Made by a program: the position numbers and the translations under genes. Shown here piece after piece: positions 8,552-17,978 of a stretch of DNA of 64,000 nucleotides (positions within the stretch are counted from its first letter, which is position 1; each line of letters opens with the position of its first letter). Under the pieces are notes generated by a model that worked only from the letters and a program-made list of their open reading frames with translations, ran no database searches and was not told the DNA's origin. Source of the DNA: VAZQ01 sp963841705 (GTDB lineage Bacteria; Pseudomonadota; Alphaproteobacteria; Rhizobiales; Xanthobacteraceae); the NCBI GenBank assembly GCA_963841705.1, contig CAWJDY010000031.1:83837-147836 (forward strand), in the 5' to 3' direction.

Positions 8552-8821
8552 GATCATTCAGCTTTGATGCTGGCCGCCCTTTGATTTGGCCGGAACCTCG
8601 CAGCCGTGTTGAAGCATGTTGGCCGAACTCCCTATGTGCTCCGCGATATCCCCTCAGCGTTGCGTCGGAGACACGCTCTGCTGCTTGAGTAGCATCCCTT
8701 GTGCGCCTTTTTTGCAACGAGGCTCAGGATAAATTCACCGATGACCCTGACCAGCATATACACCCGAGAATTTTCTGGTTAATGTTTGCGACGATGTTGG
8801 GGTACGTTAGGGGGGAGCATC
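8552..8821. other. Intergenic, no gene seen
   Basis: About 270 bases between the uncharacterised gene and the outer-membrane protein gene. I see no coding potential with family resemblance. A GGGGGAG at 8811-8817 is the ribosome-binding site of the downstream gene; the promoter should lie here but no strong -35/-10 pair is obvious. Confidence 0.4.
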
Positions 8822-9916
8822 ATGCGGCGTCAGCTTCTGGCGAGCATCAGCGTTGCTGCGTTGAGTGTCGTTTCGTATCAACTTTCGGCCGCCGAGCTGG
8901 AACCTGCCGCGCCGCAGGAGCGGGCGGCCCCTGCTGCAGAACGGCCGGCCCCGGCAGCACAGCGTGAGCGGCAAGCGGCACCTGCGCGTCGTGCCCAGCC
9001 TACCCGTCAAGCCTCGACGCAGCCCTCCCAATCCAGCTGGACGGGCTCGCAGGTGGGCGGCTTCGGCGGCGGCGGCGGCGGGGCCAGCGATCCTCCGTTC
9101 GTCACTAGCCAAGGCGCTTGCAACGGGACTGCCACAGCATTCGTCTCGGGAAGGTCGGGTGGCTTGGGGATTTCGTCACCGAGTTCGACGCAGACGGTCG
9201 CGTGTGTGCCCGGGCCCGGAATCCACAGCAACCTGCCAATGCAAACTGGCGCAGTCGGCGCAATTGCTTTCGACACGCCCAAGTTTCCCGTGCCGCTTGG
9301 AATTCCGATGCTGTTTGGTGGCCCCCGCACCTCTGTCCTTTTGATCGGCGGCGTGGTCGACGTCGGTACGGGCACCCGGAGCTCCGATAGCACGCAGTTC
9401 AATAGCTACTCGACTTCGTCGGGGATAGGACCCGATGCGGCTGGCACAATGACAAACGAAACCATACACGTCAGCTTCCGGGAAAAAGTAAGCGCCGGCT
9501 TCCGTGCGAAGATCGGTCTGCCGGTCTACAATTACTGGGCGATGCCCTACATCACCGCCGGCGTCGCGGTGGCCAGAACCGAGGCTGACTACTCCTACAA
9601 TGCAACGAATTTTGCGCTGGGTTGCACGCCTGGCGCCGGCTGCGCCACCAACGTCGTTGGCGCCGGGTCGTTCAACCAAACACGCAGCGGCTTCATCGGC
9701 GGCGGCGGCCTCGAGGTGCTGACCGGGATTCCCAACGTCATTCTCGCCTTCGATTACACCTATATGAATCTCGGCAGCATTTCGCAGACCATACCGCTGG
9801 TCACCACAAACTGCGCCGCCGCGGGAGGTATTGCCTGTACCAACTCAGCCGATCAGGTCAGGTTCAGCAACCTGACCATGCAACGCTTCACGGTGGGCGT
9901 GAAGATCGGCCTGTAG
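8822..9916 (+). CDS. Outer-membrane beta-barrel protein
   Basis: A 364-residue exported protein. The signal peptide (MRRQLLASISVAALSVVSYQLSAA) is followed by an Ala/Pro/Gln/Arg-rich low-complexity region (about residues 25-75) and a Gly-rich stretch, then a barrel with alternating hydrophobic strands (GFRAKIGLPVYNYWAMPYITAGVAVA, FAFDYTYMNLG-like) and a terminal GVKIGL strand. It resembles the small OmpA-like porin family of rhizobia but has no peptidoglycan-binding domain. ATG 8822 is preceded by GGGGGAG. A strong hairpin terminator follows at 9957. Confidence 0.78.
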   Translation: MRRQLLASISVAALSVVSYQLSAAELEPAAPQERAAPAAERPAPAAQRERQAAPARRAQPTRQASTQPSQSSWTGSQVGGFGGGGGGASDPPFVTSQGACNGTATAFVSGRSGGLGISSPSSTQTVACVPGPGIHSNLPMQTGAVGAIAFDTPKFPVPLGIPMLFGGPRTSVLLIGGVVDVGTGTRSSDSTQFNSYSTSSGIGPDAAGTMTNETIHVSFREKVSAGFRAKIGLPVYNYWAMPYITAGVAVARTEADYSYNATNFALGCTPGAGCATNVVGAGSFNQTRSGFIGGGGLEVLTGIPNVILAFDYTYMNLGSISQTIPLVTTNCAAAGGIACTNSADQVRFSNLTMQRFTVGVKIGL

Positions 9917-9956
9917 GCCGATCGCACCAAAGGGCGCCTTTATAGGCGATTGCATT

Positions 9957-9982
9957 ACCCGCCGGTCGCCCCGGCGGGTTTT
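9957..9982 (+). terminator. Rho-independent terminator
   Basis: Stem arms CCCGCCGG (9958-9965) and CCGGCGGG (9971-9978) with a five-base loop, followed by TTTT. It sits 40 bases after the outer-membrane protein gene and before the convergent gcvP remnant. Confidence 0.85.
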
Positions 9983-10002
9983 GCATTCGTAGCGACATTC
10001 AG

Positions 10003-10230
10003 TCACTCCGCCGCTTCCTGCAGGTCTGTGATCGGCGGGCAGGAGCAGAAGAGATTGCGGTCGCCGTAGACATTGTCGATCCGGTCGGCGATTTCGGACC
10101 AGCTAAGCGGGATCATCTCGGCGGGGGCGTTGAGCCTCATGGTGCAGGAGCCGAGCGGAATCATGCTGCGGTCGAGCGCGAGATCGCGATCCGCGAGGCG
10201 GCGCACGTAACGCAGCATCTCCGCAGCCAT
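10003..10230 (-). pseudogene. Internally deleted gcvP remnant
   Basis: Seventy-five codons join two distant parts of glycine dehydrogenase (decarboxylating, the glycine cleavage P protein). The first part (MLRYVRRLADRDLALDRSMIP, LGSCTMRLNAPAEM) is the mid-protein segment; the second (RIDNVYGDRNLFCSCPP) is the extreme C-terminus. Several hundred codons that normally separate them are missing, and the upstream half of the gene is absent. It is a relic of an intact gcvP that once lay here or elsewhere. Confidence 0.8.
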
Positions 10231-10502
10231 GCCCGCCAATGCGCGATATCGAGCAGACGACGCACGGCACAACGTCCCCTGCCCAGAGCAGTTAACTGCA
10301 ACCTCGCGGGCCGCCGGCGCGCGCGGGGCTGTCGCGCTTGGTGCGCTTTTGCCGCAGCGGCGGGGTTCGGGCTCGACAAAAGCACGGCGCCCGCACACAA
10401 TGCGCGGGCTCTGATGTGTAGCCGCGCCAGGCTTGCGTCTTGCAGCCAAAGCCCAGGAACCATTTTCGGCCATTGCGGGCGGGCGGCCGCGAGGAGAACG
10501 CC

Positions 10503-13500
10503 ATGTCATCAAGGAGGGCGCGCCTACCGGCAATCCTGCTGCTACCGCTGCTGATGCTGACCGTGGCACCGGCCTCGAGCCTCGCGCAAGCCGACCTGCA
10601 AGCCTTTGTGAAGCGATATGACGAACTGTTCGAGGCCGGTGATTATCGGGCAGCCCTCGCCGAGGCGGGTAAGTTCGAACGCGCGTCGCGAGCACGATAC
10701 GGTACCCGGCACGAGAGCTATGCCGGCGCCTTATTCCTAGAGGCCCGGGCGCTCTACGTCCTCGGCGACTACAACAAGGCGGGGGACCTTTACAAACAGG
10801 CGCTTGCGATTTTCGAGAAGGCCCCGCCAGGCGCGGCAACCACCCGCGATCTCGCCAAGACCCTCAACGGGCTCGGGCGCATCTACGAGCACCAGGGGCA
10901 CTATGCCGAGGCGGAGAGCGTGCAGAAGCGCGCGCTCAACCTGGTCGAGAGCTCTCCAGACGCCGATCAGATGGTCGTGAGCTACGCGCTGGAGGACCTG
11001 GGCAACGCCTATTACGGCGAAGGCCGCTATCCCGAGGCGGAGGACTACTACAAGCGCACGCTGGCAATTCGAGAGAAGGCTCCGGGCGGGGATCGCAGCG
11101 CCGTGAGCCAGACGCTCAATCTTCTCTCCAATATCTATACGCGCACCGGCCGGTTTGCGGAGGCGGAAACGGCGCTCAAGCGCGCGATCGACATCCAGGA
11201 GAAGGCCTTCGGCCGCGACCATCCGGACGTGGCGAAGAGCCTCACCAACCTTGCCGAGCTATACCGTGTGACCGGCCGCTATGCGCTCGCGGAGCCGCTG
11301 ATAAAACGCGCGCTCGACATCCAGGAGAGGGGACTCGGTCCCGATCACCCGCATGTCGGCGTGACGCTCAACAACCTCGCCTTGGCCTACTGGAACTGGG
11401 GCCGTTACTCGGACGCCGAGCCCATCTATGAGCGCTCGATTGCGGTGCAGGAAAAGGCTCTCGGCAAAGATCATCCGCAGGTAGCGTTGAGCCGGAATAA
11501 CCTGGGCCTCGTCTTGATGCGCCTGGGCCGCTATGCGGATGCTGAAGTGCAATTCAAGCAAGCGCTTGCCAGCCGCGAAAAAGTCCTGCCGAAGGACCAT
11601 CCCGACATCGCTCAGAGCCTTGGCAATCTTGCTGTTGATTATCGGTTCGCGGGCCGCGCCGCGGAGGGGCTGCCGCTGCTGCAGCGTTCCGTAGCGATCC
11701 TGGAGAAGACCGGGCCCGATCAGCTCAACGTCACGTACAGCTTGACCGCAACGGCGAATGCCTATGTCGCCTTGCACCGCTATGCCGAGGGTGAGCCGTT
11801 AGCGAAACGATCGCTCGCAATCCGGCAGAAGCTGCTCGGTCCGGACCATACCGATGTCGCTTCGGTCCTCAAGACCCTGGCGCAAATCGACCTCGGCACG
11901 AACCGTGTCCTGCCTGCGCTCGATTACTCGCGCCAAGCCGCGCAGATTGCGATCCGGGCACTCCGGAACGGGGACGTCACCACGCTGGGCTTCGATCTCG
12001 CGAGCTTGCGCGAATATCTGGATGTGGACATCGACGCCCTCTATCGCGCCGTCAACGAGCACCTTGCCGGACCCGAGGCGGTCGCGCAGGCGTTCGAGAT
12101 GGCGCAATGGGCAAACCAGTCGGCCGCTGCCACCGCACTCAATCAGATGGCGGTGCGCACAGGCGCCGGCAGCGATGCGCTGGCGAGCCTCATTCGCAAG
12201 CAGCAGGATGAAGCGGCGGAGCTGCGCTCGCTGGACAAAAGCCTGCTGACCGAGGTCGCAAAGCGCCAGGGACGCGACGCCAAGCGCGAGTCACAGTTGC
12301 GTCAACATCGGCAGGAGCTCGAGGCGGAGCTTGCGCGCGCGGATGCACGGATTTCGTCGGAATTCCCCGACTACGCCGACCTCGTAGCCCCGAAGCCGCT
12401 CCCTCTCTCCCAAGCGCAGAAACTCTTGGGTCCCAACGAAGCCTTGCTGGTGTTTCATGCGAGCGAGACGGGAAACTTTGTCTGGGCCGTCACCCCCGAC
12501 CGGGTGGAATGGCGAAAGATCGATCTTTCCCTTGCGCAACTCAACGATGACGTTCGCAAGCTGCGTGCAGGGCTCGAGAGCGTGGGCATTCCTCGGAGCT
12601 TGGCGCAGGCCTTCGACCTCGATCTCGCCTACTCGCTCTATTCAGCCCTGCTGGGCCCGGCGGAGACGCTTCTCGCCGACAAGGCTCACCTCATTGTGGT
12701 CAATTCGGGCCCGCTGACCAGCCTGCCCCTGCATCTCCTGGTGACGCAGAAGCCCTCCACAAAACCGTCCGTGCAGAATCCCTACTCCGCGTATCGTTCG
12801 GCGGCATGGCTGATGCTCCGGCACGCGGTCACGGTGCTGCCCTCGGTCGCGAACTTGAAGGCACGCGGCGAAAGGGTAGCCGCACCACAGCCGTTCATTG
12901 GCTTCGGCGACCCGGATTTCGGTCAAACCCCGGGACGTCCCGGCGGCGCGCGCGCGCGGGGAGGCCAAACCGTAACGGTGTCATATCATCGGCTTTTTCG
13001 CCAAGGACGCGTCGACCTCGACCAGCTGAACAACCAATTCGAGCGGCTGGACGAAAGCAAGGAGGAGCTGCAAAACATTGCCAACATTCTGGGCGCGCCG
13101 TCCACGGTGGTGAAGACCGGAAAGAAGGCGACCGAGCGCGAGGTCAAGAGGACCGAGCTCGACAACTATCGGATCGTGCATTTTGCAACCCATGCCCTGG
13201 TTGCCGGGGAAACGGAAAAATTCGTTACCGATCTGGCCGAGCCTGCGTTGCTGTTCACGCCCCCCGAAGTCCCCTCGGACGAGGATGACGGGCTGCTCAC
13301 GTCGAGCGAAATCGCCTCGACGCTCAAGCTCAATGCCGACTGGGTCATCCTGTCGGCCTGCAACACTGCCGCCGGGGAGAAGCAGGGAGCAGAAGCGTTG
13401 TCCGGCCTTGCGCGCGCCTTCTTCTACGCCGGAGCCAAATCCTTGCTCGTCTCCAATTGGAACCTCGACAGCAAGGCCGCGGTGCTGCTGACCACACGAA

Positions 13501-13679
13501 CGGTGCAGGCGATGGAGCAGGATAAAACCATGCTACCTGCGGAAGCGCTCCGGCGCGCCACGCTCGAGTTTCTGAAGGGACCGAAGAGCGCCGATTACCC
13601 CTATCCGGATTACGCCTATCCGGGCGTCTGGGCTTCGTTCATGGTCGTCGGCTTGGCGCGCCAGGACGCACGCGAATAG
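10503..13679 (+). CDS. Secreted TPR-CHAT protease-like protein
   Basis: A 1058-residue protein with a signal peptide (residues 1 to about 30, ending SSLAQA), about ten kinesin-light-chain-like tetratricopeptide repeats (about residues 40-500, with the recurrent A..Y..A...Y..A..I.EK pattern and DHPDVA/DHPHVG turns), a helical linker and a C-terminal CHAT caspase-like domain. The candidate catalytic dyad is His897 (HFATHA) and Cys953 (LSACNTAAG). ATG 10503 has GAGGAG upstream. Other TPR-CHAT proteins act in cytoplasmic immunity, but the signal peptide here points to the periplasm or outside. Partner and substrate unknown. Confidence 0.88.
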   Translation: MSSRRARLPAILLLPLLMLTVAPASSLAQADLQAFVKRYDELFEAGDYRAALAEAGKFERASRARYGTRHESYAGALFLEARALYVLGDYNKAGDLYKQALAIFEKAPPGAATTRDLAKTLNGLGRIYEHQGHYAEAESVQKRALNLVESSPDADQMVVSYALEDLGNAYYGEGRYPEAEDYYKRTLAIREKAPGGDRSAVSQTLNLLSNIYTRTGRFAEAETALKRAIDIQEKAFGRDHPDVAKSLTNLAELYRVTGRYALAEPLIKRALDIQERGLGPDHPHVGVTLNNLALAYWNWGRYSDAEPIYERSIAVQEKALGKDHPQVALSRNNLGLVLMRLGRYADAEVQFKQALASREKVLPKDHPDIAQSLGNLAVDYRFAGRAAEGLPLLQRSVAILEKTGPDQLNVTYSLTATANAYVALHRYAEGEPLAKRSLAIRQKLLGPDHTDVASVLKTLAQIDLGTNRVLPALDYSRQAAQIAIRALRNGDVTTLGFDLASLREYLDVDIDALYRAVNEHLAGPEAVAQAFEMAQWANQSAAATALNQMAVRTGAGSDALASLIRKQQDEAAELRSLDKSLLTEVAKRQGRDAKRESQLRQHRQELEAELARADARISSEFPDYADLVAPKPLPLSQAQKLLGPNEALLVFHASETGNFVWAVTPDRVEWRKIDLSLAQLNDDVRKLRAGLESVGIPRSLAQAFDLDLAYSLYSALLGPAETLLADKAHLIVVNSGPLTSLPLHLLVTQKPSTKPSVQNPYSAYRSAAWLMLRHAVTVLPSVANLKARGERVAAPQPFIGFGDPDFGQTPGRPGGARARGGQTVTVSYHRLFRQGRVDLDQLNNQFERLDESKEELQNIANILGAPSTVVKTGKKATEREVKRTELDNYRIVHFATHALVAGETEKFVTDLAEPALLFTPPEVPSDEDDGLLTSSEIASTLKLNADWVILSACNTAAGEKQGAEALSGLARAFFYAGAKSLLVSNWNLDSKAAVLLTTRTVQAMEQDKTMLPAEALRRATLEFLKGPKSADYPYPDYAYPGVWASFMVVGLARQDARE

Positions 13680-13685
13680 ATCGCA

Positions 13686-13934
13686 TTGTCAAACTGGTTT
13701 GGAGTCGTCACGCCGGCCGGCGTGTCATCGGAAGTCGTCGCCCGCATTGGGAACGCCATTGGTGAGGCCGCCGAGCTTCCCGACGTTCAGAAGCGGATGT
13801 CGACGCTTGGCTTTAATCTGGGCTTTCGCCACAGCGATCAATTTCGCGAGCTGATTATCAGCGACTATCAGCAATTTGCTGCCATCATTCGCGAGGCCGG
13901 TATTCAGCCCGAACAAACGGGCGAAGCCGGCTGA
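13686..13934 (+). pseudogene. C-terminal fragment of Bug-family binding protein
   Basis: Eighty-two residues (NWFGVVTPAGVSSEVVARIG ... FAAIIREAGIQ) match the last quarter of Bug/TctC periplasmic solute-binding proteins of tripartite tricarboxylate transport systems. The N-terminal three quarters and any signal peptide are missing, and the preceding CHAT gene ends only six bases upstream. It is a decayed fragment. Confidence 0.7.
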
Positions 13935-13970
13935 AATTATCTTAAGGAAGTCATCAGCCCGTCGGTCGTC

Positions 13971-14078
13971 ATCGTCCGCGTATGCGGACGATCCACTAAT
14001 CAGGAAAAGTTGAATTTGGCACGGTTGCCTCACCCGGCCGCGTCGGGATTACTGGATGCCCCGCTTGAAGCGGGGCAT
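13971..14078. repeat. Two REP-like palindromes
   Basis: Two perfect 9-base inverted repeats lie in the gap between the Bug fragment and the next gene: arms ATCGTCCGC/GCGGACGAT around GTAT (13971-13992) and ATGCCCCGC/GCGGGGCAT around TTGAA (14056-14078). Both resemble extragenic palindromes scattered through Bradyrhizobium-like genomes. The rest of 13935-14238 shows no gene. Confidence 0.7.
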
Positions 14079-14238
14079 GACAACCGAGAGATTTGGCGAT
14101 GGAGGCTTAGCCCGGTTGCCTGATGCGGAGATTAGACGATTTGCACGGTGGTCAACCCCCCGCGTCCGTGCGGTTACCGTCATGCCGCGGCCCGAATTGT
14201 GGGGTGCAACCGATGAATTCGCGATGGAGGATCATGCC

Positions 14239-14793
14239 ATGTCGCTCATTCAAGATGGATACGCAGTGTCGATATGTCGGAGCATTCGGGCCGCGTTGTT
14301 TCCGGCGCTTTTCAGTCTTGCTCTGTTTGATCCCGGCACGGTCACTGCGCAGGACATGAACCAGATCAAGCTCACCGAGAAGCATATTCAAGGATTTATG
14401 GCAGCCGACGAGGAGATGGCAAAGATCTATGGGCCGAATGTGGACAACGCGGATCCGAAGGTGAGGGCGCAGGGCGAGGCTGTTGCCAAGAAGTACGGCT
14501 TTGCAAGCCTCGCCGAATACGACGACGCGTCGATGAACATCGCGATAATCATGTCCCACATCGACCAGCAGAGCAGGAAGTTCACCGAGCCACCTGACCA
14601 GGTCAGCAAAGAGATCGCGGCGCTCAAGGCGGACGAAACGGTCTCTGACGAGGGAAAGAAGGAGGGCCTGGCGGAGCTCGAGGCAGCGCTCAAGGGTGCA
14701 AAGCCCATTGCGTTCAAGGAGAACATCGCATTGGTGCTGAAGTACTACGATAGGCTCCTGCCGTTCATGCAGGTGCTGGGACCGGCGGATTAA
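14239..14793 (+). CDS. Exported helical protein of unknown function
   Basis: A 184-residue protein with a probable signal segment (AALFPALFSLALFDPGTVTAQ) followed by a charged, mainly helical domain (KLTEKHIQGFMAADEEMAKIY, ALKADETVSDEGKKEGLAEL). No family recognised with confidence. ATG 14239 has GGAGG eight bases upstream; longer starts would put the signal segment far inside and run through a REP palindrome. Likely periplasmic. No operon partner: fragments lie on both sides. Confidence 0.65.
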   Translation: MSLIQDGYAVSICRSIRAALFPALFSLALFDPGTVTAQDMNQIKLTEKHIQGFMAADEEMAKIYGPNVDNADPKVRAQGEAVAKKYGFASLAEYDDASMNIAIIMSHIDQQSRKFTEPPDQVSKEIAALKADETVSDEGKKEGLAELEAALKGAKPIAFKENIALVLKYYDRLLPFMQVLGPAD

Positions 14794-14860
14794 ACTGCCA
14801 ACGCCGTCGTAACGCGTTCCGGCCCCGTGGCGTGCCGTGGAGCAAGGGAATGGCTGCCCG

Positions 14861-14989
14861 ATGCAACGTCAAAATTGGTACGGCGACGCGTGGCGAAGCA
14901 AGTCGCGGCTTTGCACCCTTGAGGACGAGGTGGATGCCTTGAAATGGATGGAGGCGGTTTTCGAATCGGATAACGATGAGGCGCGGTGA
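14861..14989 (+). pseudogene. Probable antitoxin C-terminal remnant
   Basis: Forty-two codons ending CTLEDEVDALKWMEAVF-SDNDEAR run directly into, and overlap by 14 bases, the start of a mazF-like toxin reading frame. The acidic helical tail and this overlap fit the C-terminus of a cognate antitoxin whose DNA-binding part is missing or unrecognisable. The assignment rests mainly on context. Confidence 0.4.
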
Positions 14990-15270
14990 TATCGTGACCG
15001 TGGCGGCGACCGGGGATTACGGCGAGCCGCGCCCGGCGGCCATCGTAAGGGCGACGCGTTCCCTGCACATCGCGCGTCCGTGGTGGTTTGCCAGCTGACA
15101 TCCGAGCTTGTGGAAGCTCCCGACTTTCGCGTGACGATCGAGCCTACGCTGAAAATGGGTTGCGGCTGCGATCGCAAGTGATGGCTGATAAGCCGGTGAC
15201 AATCCGGCGCGAGCGGGTGGGACGGCGCATTGGAAGCCTTGCCCCAATGATCATTAGATTCCCTAGATAA
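14976..15270 (+). pseudogene. MazF-like toxin, multiply frameshifted
   Basis: MazF/PemK endoribonuclease motifs are spread over three frames. ATG 14976 gives MRRGDIVTVAATGDYGEPRPA; near 15055 the frame changes to ASVVVCQLTSELVEAPDFRV; near 15150 it changes again to NGLRLRSQVMADKPVTIRRER and VGRRIGSLAP, then ends early. Together they rebuild almost a whole MazF. No single frame makes a full protein, so the gene is dead unless the two shifts are sequencing errors. Confidence 0.75.
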
Positions 15271-15314
15271 ATCCTGCTCCTGACGCCAATTAATTCCATC
15301 GCAAACCGCGCTAT

Positions 15315-16184
15315 CTAAAATGTTGATTTGAGTCCCGACAGCTTCACGCTTTCATCCCACAGCCGGCGGGCGAGGGAGGCATCGCGCGCTGTTCGCGAAG
15401 GCCAGACCGAAAAATGCCCCCAGAAATACTCCCCAGTCCTTTTGCCGAGGTCCGGCGAGGTCGTAAGATTGGCGAGCGCAGCTGCTGCGCTTCGCGGGGA
15501 GATTCCAAATAGGATCTTAAGGATGCGAAAGCCCAGTCCCCAGAAGCCGCGATCGTCGCCGAACCGGCTCGCCACAAGACCAGGATGAAGACTGTTCGCG
15601 GTGACGCCGGTTCCTTGCAGACGGCGTGCCAGCTCGGCCGCAAAGAGAACGTTGCACAGTTTGGACCTAGAATAGGCCTTCCAGCTTGTGAAATGGATCG
15701 AGTTTTGCAGGTCGGAAAAATCAAGTTTGGCCAGCCGATGCATCTCCGACGCAACGTTGATAATGCGCGACGGCGCCGACTGGAGGAGACGCTCGCGCAA
15801 CAAATTGGTCAAAACAAAATACGACATATGATTGAGGGCAAAGGTCCGCTCAAGCCCGTCGGCCGTCAGCTCACGACGTGTGAATATGGCTCCCGCGTTG
15901 TTGATCAGCACGTCGATTTTGGCGAGCGTGCGGTTCAAAACCTCAGCCAGTCGCTTGATCTCGTCGAGCGATGACAGGTCGGCACAATGGATTGTGATGT
16001 CGGCGTGCGGGGTGCGCCGTTGGAGGTAGTTCTGGGCAGCATTACCATGCAATGGGTTGTGGCTGATGAGGACTAGACGCGCGCCGGCCACCGCCAGGCG
16101 TTCTGCAGTGGCAAGGCCAATTCCGGATGTTCCTCCCGTAATGAGGATCGTTTCGCTGGCGGTAAGGTCACGAGTGGGTGGCAA
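15315..16184 (-). CDS. Short-chain dehydrogenase/reductase
   Basis: A 289-residue NAD(P)-dependent oxidoreductase resembling retinol dehydrogenase-like SDRs. The cofactor loop TGGTSGIG (residues 16-23), NNAG (95-98) and the catalytic Tyr171/Lys175 (YSRSK) with an upstream Ser/Asn region are all present. Substrate cannot be read from sequence. The best available start is a TTG at 16184, which overlaps the 3' end of an ABC substrate-binding fragment by 17 bases, so the natural upstream region may have been replaced. Confidence 0.85.
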   Translation of the reverse strand: MPPTRDLTASETILITGGTSGIGLATAERLAVAGARLVLISHNPLHGNAAQNYLQRRTPHADITIHCADLSSLDEIKRLAEVLNRTLAKIDVLINNAGAIFTRRELTADGLERTFALNHMSYFVLTNLLRERLLQSAPSRIINVASEMHRLAKLDFSDLQNSIHFTSWKAYSRSKLCNVLFAAELARRLQGTGVTANSLHPGLVASRFGDDRGFWGLGFRILKILFGISPRSAAAALANLTTSPDLGKRTGEYFWGHFSVWPSRTARDASLARRLWDESVKLSGLKSTF

Positions 16185-16497
16185 GCCAATCCCCCTCTGC
16201 CGCGGTGATGGTTTCTGCGAAATACGCTAGCGTGTGGACTGTCACCTCGCCGGCGCGAGCGAGCGCCTTGGGAGGGACGGTGAGGTCTAGCGACTTGGCA
16301 GTCTTGAGATTGATGACCAGTTCATACATCGTGGGAAATTGCGTCGGCAAGTCTTCGGGCTTTGCACCCTTGAGGATGCGATCGACATACGACGCCCCCT
16401 GGCGGAACATTTCGATCGGATTGGCCCCGTAGGAGATCAGGCCGTCGCTGGTGGCGAAGTTACGAAACGGGTAGACCGCGGGAAGCCAATTCGGCAT
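16168..16497 (-). pseudogene. Fragment of ABC substrate-binding protein
   Basis: The sequence FRNFATSDGLISYGANPIEM, YVDRILKGAKPEDLP, YELVINLKTAKSLDLTVPP is the C-terminal third of the ABC substrate-binding family also present complete at 60179-61171. The N-terminal two thirds are missing, and the usual ADEVIE ending is replaced by about 25 unrelated residues reading into the SDR gene. Confidence 0.75.
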
Positions 16498-16595
16498 CGG
16501 GTGCTCTCACAACAAATTTGTCACTCGGTTTACGAGAGCGCTTTGACTCGATATGATGCTCTGCCCTCAACCCAGGGACGGACAAGCTGACAGCG

Positions 16596-17399
16596 ATGGT
16601 GGCCACTCTTGTTCGCCGTCCGGTCACCGATCCTCGCATGAGTCTGCCACCCTCGTCCGTTAGTCGCACCAGTGATACGCTGATTTTCACTCCGACCTAC
16701 AACGAGCAAAGGACGATTGGGCCTTTACTCGACGCGGTGCTCGGGCTGCCCGAGCACTGCGATGTGCTTATCGTCGATGATCTTTCTCGCGATGGGACGA
16801 CCGAATTGCTGGCTGCTCGGGCCGCCACCGAGCCTCGCCTGCGACTGATCGTCCGCTCTGGCAAGCTCGGCATTGGATCAGCCCACAAGCTCGCGTGGTT
16901 GTATGCGAGGCAGCACGGCTATTCCCGCCTCGTCACCCTCGATGCCGACCTCTCGCACGATCCGCACGATGTCTCTCGCGTTCTGGCTGTGCTCGATGGC
17001 GGCGCCGATGTTGCGTTCGGATCGAGATTCCTGCCGGGCGGTCAACTCGATTACAGCGGCTGGCGCCTATTTTTGAGCCGTAATGCCAACCGGGTCGCAC
17101 ACTGGTTGCTGCGGCTACCGATCACTGAATACACAAACTCGCTACGGGCGATGCGTCTCGAACGCATTCCTTCGAGGCTGGTCGAGAGCATCCCAAACGA
17201 TGGCTATGCCTTCTTCCTCAACTGCGCGACGCAGTTCGTCCGCCATGGCTTGACGGTCCGCGAAATCCCCATCCATTTTCGGGACCGGGGGAACGGTGTT
17301 TCTAAAATTTCCAAAAGCGAGATTGCGCGGGCTATGATTACATTGATCTGGCTTACGCTCGATCGTCGCCCGTGGTTTCGACGCGCTAAAAAAAATTAA
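16596..17399 (+). CDS. Polyprenyl-phosphate sugar synthase (GT2, DPM1-like)
   Basis: A 267-residue family 2 glycosyltransferase close to dolichol-phosphate mannose synthase. PTYNE (33-37), IVDDLSRDGT, the metal-binding DADLSHDP (116-123) and the GSRFLPGG acceptor segment are present. It lacks the C-terminal membrane domain found in some relatives. It should transfer a sugar from a nucleotide donor to undecaprenyl phosphate on the inner face of the membrane. The GT39-type transferase at 17979 is a natural user of its product. ATG 16638 is an alternative start. Confidence 0.82.
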   Translation: MVATLVRRPVTDPRMSLPPSSVSRTSDTLIFTPTYNEQRTIGPLLDAVLGLPEHCDVLIVDDLSRDGTTELLAARAATEPRLRLIVRSGKLGIGSAHKLAWLYARQHGYSRLVTLDADLSHDPHDVSRVLAVLDGGADVAFGSRFLPGGQLDYSGWRLFLSRNANRVAHWLLRLPITEYTNSLRAMRLERIPSRLVESIPNDGYAFFLNCATQFVRHGLTVREIPIHFRDRGNGVSKISKSEIARAMITLIWLTLDRRPWFRRAKKN

Positions 17400-17978
17400 G
17401 TTTTTAGAACTTTTTTCCTGAAGCGTAGGCACAACGCTCGTGTGAGCGCGGAAATTCGCAATTTTCCTGCCCGCTGCGCGAATCATACCATTATTTGCAG
17501 TCTCTGGCGCTCTCGAAGCCAGGATTTTGCAAAATTCCCTGTTCTTTTCCCTGTTAGCAAGGAATGTGGGAGTAGACACGGGTTCGCATGAGACTGTGTG
17601 CGCCACCACTAAATCAACCGCTTACTTGCCTCGCTGAGATCACTTATCGTATTGAGAGAACCGTCATTAGGATATATTCAAATGGTTCTCAGAAACAGTA
17701 CCGCGAGACAGCTTGCAAACGCGGTTTGCTCTTTTGCGCCATGTCCTTGCATTTGAGTGTATTCGCCTCGTTACCACTTGTTCTTTTTTTCCAAGCATCA
17801 AACGCGACGTTCTTCTTCATATGATTGTTATTTCAACTCCGATAGCCTGGGCATTCTGGTTTAAATGCCCTTTGGATATATTAGAAATTAGACCACTCAG
17901 TTGTCCCCGATTTGCTTTTCTGAATGTCAGTGGCAATTCCAGATTTTTCCGGACGGGCCGTCGCACGCAAGGTGTTCG
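17400..17978. other. AT-rich intergenic region, no gene seen
   Basis: About 580 bases between the two glycosyltransferase genes, visibly richer in A/T than the surrounding DNA. Short open frames show no family resemblance. It may hold the GT39 promoter and could mark a join between horizontally acquired pieces. Confidence 0.5.
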
